A stretch of DNA of 64,000 bases from Candidatus Arsenophonus triatominarum (GTDB lineage: Bacteria; Pseudomonadota; Gammaproteobacteria; Enterobacterales; Enterobacteriaceae). The position numbers were made by a program, and so were the translations under genes. Below the pieces are notes generated by a model. It was not told the DNA's origin and did not search any database. It saw nothing but the letters and a program-made list of their open reading frames with translations. The DNA lies in NCBI RefSeq assembly GCF_001640365.1, contig NZ_LWMI01000005.1:62001-126000 (forward strand). Reading direction: 5' to 3'. Positions 58,947-64,000 of the stretch are shown here, in pieces. Numbering within the stretch: position 1 is the stretch's first letter; each line of letters starts with the position of its first letter.

Positions 58947-59983
58947 AAAATAGTTGCTGAATAGAGACTTGCATTTTTTGTCACGCTATAGACAATAAAA
59001 AGAGGTTTAACTTAGAAAATAACGGTTTGAAATGATCAACAAAGAGCGGTTGTTACGAGATAATCGTTTATGTAAAGCAATCATTGGATTATCAGTCGAA
59101 GAATTGAAAAATTTAGCCGCTGAATTTTCAGCTTGTTATTTGATTTATCGGAAAAAGAATCGAAAAGATCACGAGCGGCAGATGGGTGCAGGGCAGAAAG
59201 GATTTATCCCAACCCCATTAGATAAACTGCTTTTTATTTTATTGTATTTAAAATGTTATCCGACCTATGATTTGCAAGGACTTCTTTTTGGTTTAGATAG
59301 AACACGGGTATGTCGCTGGGTAAAAATATTATTGCCGGTTTTAGAGATGACCTTGGGGCGAGAATGTGTTTTGCCCGCTCGTCAAATTCGCTCTGCTGAG
59401 GAATTTTTTCGCGCCTTTCCTGGAGTTAAAGACGTCTTTATTGATGGGACAGAGCGACCTGTCCAAAAGCCTAAGAATCTGCGTCGGCGAAAAAAAATGT
59501 ATTCGGGAAAGAAAAGACAGACCACTCGAAAAGGGCTTATTATGACTGACGAAACGAGGAAAATTGGATTTATCCCCATGATCAAAAATGGGCGCCGTCA
59601 CGATAAACGCTTACTCGATAAAGTCGATATAATTCGCCATATTCCCCCTGAGGTAACCATCTGGGCCGATACCGGTTTTCAAGGTATAGATAAACAGCAT
59701 CCTAATACACAAATCCCAAAAAAAGGAACTCGAAAAAGACCTTTATCGCCTGAACAAAAACAAGAAAATAAAATAATCTCGGGCATCCGTATTACGGTTG
59801 AACACGCCATCGCGGGTATCAAGCGCCTCGGTTGTATGACCCAAATTTTACGGAATCGTAGACCCTTTATTGATGATACCTTTTTACTCCTTAGTGCCGG
59901 TCTTTGGAATTTCCATCTCAGAACAGCCTAAAATTTACTTCAATCACCGAAATACCCTTATTTCACTATTAAGCAACACGCTT
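58947..59983 (+). mobile_element. IS5-like element in the integrase remnant
   Basis: 1,037 bp, target duplication ATA (58944-58946, 59984-59986). Flanks rejoin as KFHSLGSME of the integrase. Confidence 0.93.
59032..59931 (+). CDS. IS5-family transposase
   Basis: 299 residues, same protein as at 28620-29519 with all catalytic residues. Confidence 0.9.
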   Translation: MINKERLLRDNRLCKAIIGLSVEELKNLAAEFSACYLIYRKKNRKDHERQMGAGQKGFIPTPLDKLLFILLYLKCYPTYDLQGLLFGLDRTRVCRWVKILLPVLEMTLGRECVLPARQIRSAEEFFRAFPGVKDVFIDGTERPVQKPKNLRRRKKMYSGKKRQTTRKGLIMTDETRKIGFIPMIKNGRRHDKRLLDKVDIIRHIPPEVTIWADTGFQGIDKQHPNTQIPKKGTRKRPLSPEQKQENKIISGIRITVEHAIAGIKRLGCMTQILRNRRPFIDDTFLLLSAGLWNFHLRTA

Positions 59984-60148
59984 ATAGTTTAGGCTCTATG
60001 GAAACTGAAGCTAAGCAAATTGCCATCGAAACAAATACAATTATTGCTGAACAACAGACACGTCAATTGCTTTGTATCAATAGTAAACTATAAAGAATTA
60101 AAAAAACTACACCTAGTATTACTGTAACAACTTGGATAGATAAATATA

Positions 60149-60339
60149 CACGAGTTTCGCACAGGCATATAAAATTCCAGAAATGGCTTAAAAGCAATGG
60201 TTAATTTGCAAGTTACTAAAACGTATGAATTTGTTTAAATTACAATAAGTTGCTTTTAATTTATAAGATTTTGTCTATTCATATATTATGCTGAATTAAA
60301 CTTAAAAATAGAGCGTTTTTTATTGGTGCGAAACTCGTG
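60149..60339 (-). repeat. MITE copy at the end of the integrase remnant
   Basis: 191 bp with both ends. The flanks ATATA and TATTA do not match, and the integrase does not resume on the right, so DNA was exchanged or lost here. Right of it, about 60355-60429 is a short open tail (HLDPAHFTIPESGIDWLAIR) of an unknown gene. Confidence 0.85.
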
Positions 60340-60478
60340 TATTATTTAGATTCATCTTGATCCTGCACATTTTACTATCCCTGAATCAGGAATTGACTGG
60401 TTAGCTATCAGGGATGGTTACATTTAACTTTCTGTCAAGTAATATAGAAACCTATCTCTCTCCTGACAGGACATAAAT

Positions 60479-61393
60479 ATGTTAACAGTTATCCCAATCC
60501 TTATTATTGTCGCGCTTATCGTTGTAGTTTCTTCTGTTAAAATTGTGCCCCAAGGCTATCAGTGGACAGTCGAACGTTTTGGGCGCTATACGAAAACATT
60601 GATGCCAGGTTTAAACATCGTTGTACCGTTTATGGATCGTGTTGGCCGAAGAATTAATATGATGGAGCAGGTACTCGATATTCCCTCCCAAGAAGTGATT
60701 TCCCGTGATAATGCTAATGTTACTATTGATGCTGTCTGTTTTATGCAGGTCATCGACCCAGTGAAAGCCGCTTATGAAGTGAGTAATATGCAATTAGCCA
60801 TTGTCAATTTAACGATGACTAACTTTCGTACAGTATTAGGCTCAATGGAATTGGATGAAATGTTATCACAACGAGATAGTATCAATAGTCGCTTACTGCA
60901 TATTGTTGATGAAGCGACCAATCCTTGGGGTGTTAAAATCACTCGTATAGAGATCCGTGATGTTCGTCCGCCGACTGAGCTTATTTCTGCTATGAATGCT
61001 CAAATGAAAGCGGAACGAACTAAACGTGCAGATATTCTGGAGGCAGAAGGGGTACGTCAAGCTGCTATTTTACGGGCAGAAGGTGAAAAACAATCCCAGA
61101 TATTAAAAGCTGAAGGGGAGCGCCAATCTGCATTTTTACAAGCTGAAGCGCGTGAACGAGCAGCAGAGGCTGAAGCCCAGGCGACTAAAATGGTATCCGA
61201 TGCGATTGCAACCGGTGATATTCAAGCTATTAACTATTTTGTTGCTCAAAAATATACGGATGCGTTGCAGCAAATTGGTTCCGCGACTAACAATAAAGTG
61301 ATTATGATGCCACTGGAAGCGAGCAATTTAATGGGTGCGATTGGTGGGATTGCCGAACTTATCAGTGAGACTAAAAGTACCAAAGGTAAATAA
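60479..61393 (+). CDS. qmcA: SPFH/band-7 membrane protein QmcA
   Basis: 304 residues, as in E. coli YbbK/QmcA. One N-terminal membrane helix ([17 protein letters not shown]), an SPFH domain ([20 protein letters not shown] to [15 protein letters not shown]) and a long coiled coil rich in AEGERQ-type repeats. A microdomain scaffold linked in E. coli to FtsH quality control. The gene is 2 bp upstream of the NfeD-like partner, the usual pair. TCCTGACAGGACATAAAT precedes the ATG. Confidence 0.94.
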   Translation: MLTVIPILIIVALIVVVSSVKIVPQGYQWTVERFGRYTKTLMPGLNIVVPFMDRVGRRINMMEQVLDIPSQEVISRDNANVTIDAVCFMQVIDPVKAAYEVSNMQLAIVNLTMTNFRTVLGSMELDEMLSQRDSINSRLLHIVDEATNPWGVKITRIEIRDVRPPTELISAMNAQMKAERTKRADILEAEGVRQAAILRAEGEKQSQILKAEGERQSAFLQAEARERAAEAEAQATKMVSDAIATGDIQAINYFVAQKYTDALQQIGSATNNKVIMMPLEASNLMGAIGGIAELISETKSTKGK

Positions 61394-61395
61394 CT

Positions 61396-61837
61396 ATGCT
61401 TGAACAGATTGCAGCAAATCCATACGGGTTTTGGCTATCACTTGGTGGCATGCTGTTAATAGCTGAAATGTTAGGTGCAGGCGGTTATCTGTTATGGAGC
61501 GGTATTGCTGCTGTTATCGTGGGTATTTTAGTGTGGCTTATCCCCTTCAGTTGGGTATTTCAAGGCCTGCTTTTCTCAGTTTTAACGGTCGTTACTGCAT
61601 TTGTTTGGTGGTATTGGTTAAATAAAATGAGTAAACCACAGCAAGGGAGGTTAAATCAACGGGATCAACAAATGATTGGCTTACGAGCAACGCTAATCGA
61701 CCGATTAATAATGGTTATAGTCGTGTGAGCGTTGCAGATGGCGTATTTATTGTAGTATTGAACTGAGTGCAGGTACTGAAGTGGAAGTCATTTCCATTAA
61801 TGGTAATACACTGAACGTTAAACCAGTCATCAAGTAG
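61396..61837 (+). pseudogene. ybbJ: NfeD-like membrane protein YbbJ, frameshifted
   Basis: The open part (61396-61728) encodes three or four membrane helices (LSLGGMLLIAEMLGAGGYLL, IAAVIVGILVWLIPFSWV, LLFSVLTVVTAFVWWYW) and LNQRDQQMIGLRATLI. Then a frame loss near 61702 cuts the cytosolic OB-fold domain. Its residues SRVSVADGVFIV and LSAGTEVEVISINGNTLNVK follow in other frames to a stop at 61837. A truncated membrane part could still be made, but the QmcA-partner OB domain is gone. Confidence 0.88.
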
Positions 61838-61890
61838 CTTAGTCTTTCTTTTTGACTATAAATAAAATTAACTATCGATAAGATAAATTC

Positions 61891-62336
61891 ATGACCGAAG
61901 ATAAATAAAGAAATTTCATTAGTTGATATTCAAAAAGATATTGAGGAAATAAAAAATCATATAAAACGGAAGAATCTATTATCAGGGTTAATGCTTATCA
62001 GTATGATAATCTTCATCGTATTAATGATAAGTCTAGGGTTATCTTTCAAAAAGAATATTGAGGACACGAGTTTCGCACAGGCATATAAAATTCCAGAAAT
62101 GGCTAAAAGCAATGGTTAATTTGCAAGTTACTAAAACGTATAAATTTTTTAAAATTACAATAAGTTGCTTTTAATTTATAAGATTTTGTCTATTTATATA
62201 TTATGCTGAATTAAACTTAAAAATAGAGCGTTTTTTTATTGGTGCGAAACTCGTGGAGGATAAATTTAACTTGATTACAACAGAATACAATAAAGTAAAA
62301 TTTTTAGAGAATAAACTTAAAAAATTTCTTCCTTAG
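61891..62336 (+). pseudogene. Small single-helix membrane protein of unknown function, broken by a MITE
   Basis: Without the MITE and one extra base near 61906 the gene encodes about 80 residues. It has a charged coiled-coil (KEISLVDIQKDIEEIKNHIK), a membrane helix (LLSGLMLISMIIFIVLMISL) and a second charged helix (FNLITTEYNKVKFLENKLKK) ending FLP. I do not recognise the family. The design resembles small bitopic regulators. The MITE duplication GAGGA sits inside the codons for IED. Confidence 0.6.
62065..62255 (-). repeat. MITE copy in the small membrane gene
   Basis: 191 bp, perfect 5-bp duplication GAGGA (62060-62064, 62256-62260). Removal restores the reading frame FKKNIEDKFN. Confidence 0.93.
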
Positions 62337-62346
62337 TTACCCATTA

Positions 62347-63227
62347 TAGCTAGGCGACTTAATTTTGATTACAAGGTGTGTTATGAGTTATACAATTGAT
62401 TTTCGACGTAAAGTAATATCTGTAAGGAAAGCCGAAGGTTTAACAATTCGAGAAACTGCGAAACAATTCCGTATTGGAAAAGCGTCTTTAGTACGTTGGC
62501 TTAAACGACCAGAGCCAAAAAATTCAACGCCACGTAAGAGGAAGCTCGATAAAAATGCTTTAGCAAAAGATGTGGAACAGTATCCAGATGCTTACCAAAA
62601 AGAACGGGCAGAGCGATTCGGTGTTTGTAAAAAGACTATTTGGCAATCCCTTAAAAAGCTGGGATTAACCTATAAAAAAAACTCTATTCCATCCAAAAAC
62701 CAACGAAAGCGACAGGCTGGCACATCAGCAAAAAAGACAACAGTATGAAAAAAAAGATAAATCTGTTGTTTTTATTGATGAAAGTGGTTTTTCACATGAC
62801 ACTCCACGAACTCACGGCTATTCCCCAAAAGGTCACCGTTGTTTTGGCCTGAAAAACTGGGGTGCTAAGGGAAGAACAAATGTTATTGGCGCTTTATTGG
62901 GAACAACCCTTTTTGCTATCGGATTATTTGATTGCAATATTAATCGTGATGTTTTTTATGTTTGGATCACAAAAATATTGCTCCCAGAACTTCCTGAAAA
63001 TTCTGTTATTTTTATGGACAACGCTAGCTTTCACAAAGGTAAGAATATTGAACAGGCAATTATAAACGCAGGACACCAGATAGAATATTTGCCTGTGTAT
63101 TCACCAGATTTAAATCCTATAGAACATAAATGGTCTCAAGCTAAACGTAAAAAGATGGAAACAGGATGCACTATCGATGACCTGTTTTTAATACATATGC
63201 TGTAATCAAAATTAAGTCGCCTAGCTA
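62347..63227 (+). mobile_element. IS630-family element, copy K
   Basis: 881 bp, TA at 62345-62346 and 63228-63229. It lies 9 bp after the stop of the small membrane gene. Confidence 0.94.
62365..63205 (+). CDS. IS630 transposase, copy K (two frames)
   Basis: OrfA 62365-62748, catalytic orfB to 63205; no lesion apart from a silent AAA/AAG change. Confidence 0.85.
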
Positions 63228-63411
63228 TACCAATACCTATTTAAATTCGCTAAGCGACTTAAGCAATATCGTTTAGCGATATTTTCCAGACATCACCACA
63301 AACGATTAACTCATAGCCGAAATAGCAAGATATTCATCATACATAAACGTTAATATTTATTTAACATAACTGTTTATTATTTAATCGCTATTATATATTT
63401 TCAAAATTTTG

Positions 63412-63683
63412 GGGTATGTGTCGGAAAACGGTTACAATGGTTACAAAAATAAAAATCTACTATAATGAATTGATATTATTAGATGTTATGAAAAAATCAA
63501 ACGGTTACAAAACGTTTAAAGATAAAAACATAACTTATTGATTTGTAATGATGTAACTTTTTCACGCTATTTTGTAACCCTGTTGTAACCACTTTAAGGT
63601 TACAAATAAATAGTATTTTAATCATATAGTTAAGTGTTTTTTTGCGCATTGTAACTGTTGTAACCGTTTTCCGACGCATACCC
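63412..63683. repeat. Cluster of GGTTACA motifs inside a 33-bp inverted repeat
   Basis: Outer arms 63412-63444 (starting GGGTATGTGTCGGAAAACGG) and 63651-63683 (its inverse, 30 of 33 bases alike). GGTTACA occurs at 63430, 63439, 63503 and 63598; the complement TGTAACC at 63573, 63584 and 63659; near-matches TGTAACT at 63552 and 63650. No gene lies inside. It looks like an iteron-type replication or regulator-binding site of a phage or plasmid, or a second kind of MITE with long ends. See findings. Confidence 0.65.
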
Positions 63684-63701
63684 TTTTTTTTTAGAGAAAA
63701 A

Positions 63702-63731
63702 TAATTTAACATTTCGTTAAAATGTTAAATT
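63702..63731. repeat. Palindrome ATTTAACAT...ATGTTAAAT
   Basis: Perfect 9-bp arms around an 8-9 base centre (TTCGTTAAA), 20 bp right of the GGTTACA cluster. There is no T-run; it is more like an operator than a terminator. Confidence 0.4.
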
Positions 63732-63774
63732 CTAATAGGGCTTTTCTTTTGTTTTTTAAGGTCTTTATTTTTTA

Positions 63775-63965
63775 CACGAATTTCGCACCAATAAAAAAAC
63801 GCTCTATTTTTAAGTTTAATTCAGCATAATATATAAATAGACAAAATCTTATAAATTAAAAGCAACTTATTGTAATTTTAAAAAATTTATACGTTTTAGT
63901 AATTTGCAAATTAACCATTGCTTTTAGCCATTTCTGGAATTTTATATTCCTGTGCGAAACTCGTG
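63775..63965 (+). repeat. MITE copy at the right edge of the window
   Basis: 191 bp, perfect duplication TTTTA (63770-63774, 63966-63970). The left end has one change (CACGAATTTCGC). Confidence 0.92.
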
Positions 63966-64000
63966 TTTTATAAAAAATAAGTGCATGGATTTGCACAAAA

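Larger units (their letters stand above)
56590..60148 (+). pseudogene. Lambda-type phage integrase remnant
   Basis: Joined pieces: 56590-56617 (MAARRRSHK), 58857-58946 (ITIPNLYRKLGKRNGKIYWQ, YKHPFTGKFH) and 59987-60148 (SLGSMETEAKQIAIETNTII), then a TAA, then ITVTTWIDKY of the core-binding domain. This is the arm-binding N-terminus of lambda-family tyrosine recombinases. IS481 (duplication CATAAAA), an IS5-like element (duplication ATA) and a MITE interrupt it, and the catalytic domain is gone. No attachment site or tRNA is visible. Confidence 0.78.

Noticed and set aside
59984..60478. Integrase continuing past the MITE at 60149-60339
   Set aside because: The sequence to the right (HLDPAHFTIPESGIDWLAIR) has no integrase motif, and the MITE flanks do not match.
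63497..63712. 71-residue minus-strand frame across the GGTTACA cluster
   Set aside because: Composition is dictated by the repeats; no start signal or family.

Overview
The window reads as the chromosome of a recently host-restricted gammaproteobacterium close to Proteus, Providencia and Photorhabdus; an Arsenophonus-type insect symbiont fits best. The evidence is an AT-rich composition, core genes that resemble Enterobacterales proteins along their whole length, many fresh pseudogenes with only one or a few lesions, and insertion sequences every few kilobases. The species assignment is inference.

Layout. Positions 1-5.9 kb are accessory: an Xre/MrpJ-like regulator, a broken levansucrase, a decayed type I-F csy1 (cas8f) remnant, an intact Ulp/C48-like cysteine protease that looks like a host-directed effector, and a broken aminoglycoside-acetyltransferase-like gene. 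6.1-9.2 kb holds mutS and the 5' half of miaE. 10.9-25.8 kb holds dgt, mtn, erpA, hemL, mrcB, sfsA, dksA, broken gluQ, pcnB and folK, in Escherichia coli order with several genes missing. 31.5-39.9 kb holds ftsB, ispD, ispF, broken truD, surE, pcm, nlpD and rpoS. 43.3-52.9 kb holds broken rlmD, relA, mazG, pyrG and eno. 56.4-60.1 kb is a shattered prophage xis-int module. 60.5-62.3 kb holds qmcA, a broken ybbJ and a broken small membrane gene. The last kilobase contains a cluster of GGTTACA motifs inside a long inverted repeat, then a MITE.

Mobile DNA. There are eleven copies of one IS630-family element (ten full length, about 881 bp, TA target duplications), four copies of a 1,037-bp IS5-like element (3-bp duplications), two copies of a 1,247-bp IS3-family element, IS481-family copies with TG/CA ends, IS982 copies and pieces, pieces of an IS701-like element, and IS256 and IS4 fragments. 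A roughly 191-bp MITE occurs seven times; it shares its ends and its 5-bp target duplication with the IS701-like element. Insertions are nested up to three deep.

Main structural result. The 31 kb between two inverted IS630 copies (9412-10292 and 41232-42112) has been flipped. Undoing the flip in silico rejoins three things: the two halves of miaE around an IS481 with duplication GCTTATA, that IS481 itself at one TA, and the two halves of an IS701-like element with duplication TTAAA. It also puts mutS and rpoS back next to each other in convergent orientation, as in E. coli.

Genes working together. The stringent and stationary-phase circuit is intact (relA, dksA, rpoS, and nlpD carrying the usual rpoS promoter region). 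Isoprenoid synthesis (ispD, ispF), division (ftsB), wall synthesis (mrcB, nlpD), Fe-S and heme steps (erpA, hemL) and central metabolism (eno, pyrG) are also intact. In contrast, four RNA-modification genes (gluQ, miaE, truD, rlmD) are all broken. Gene identities come from reading the translations against known families from memory; no database search was run.
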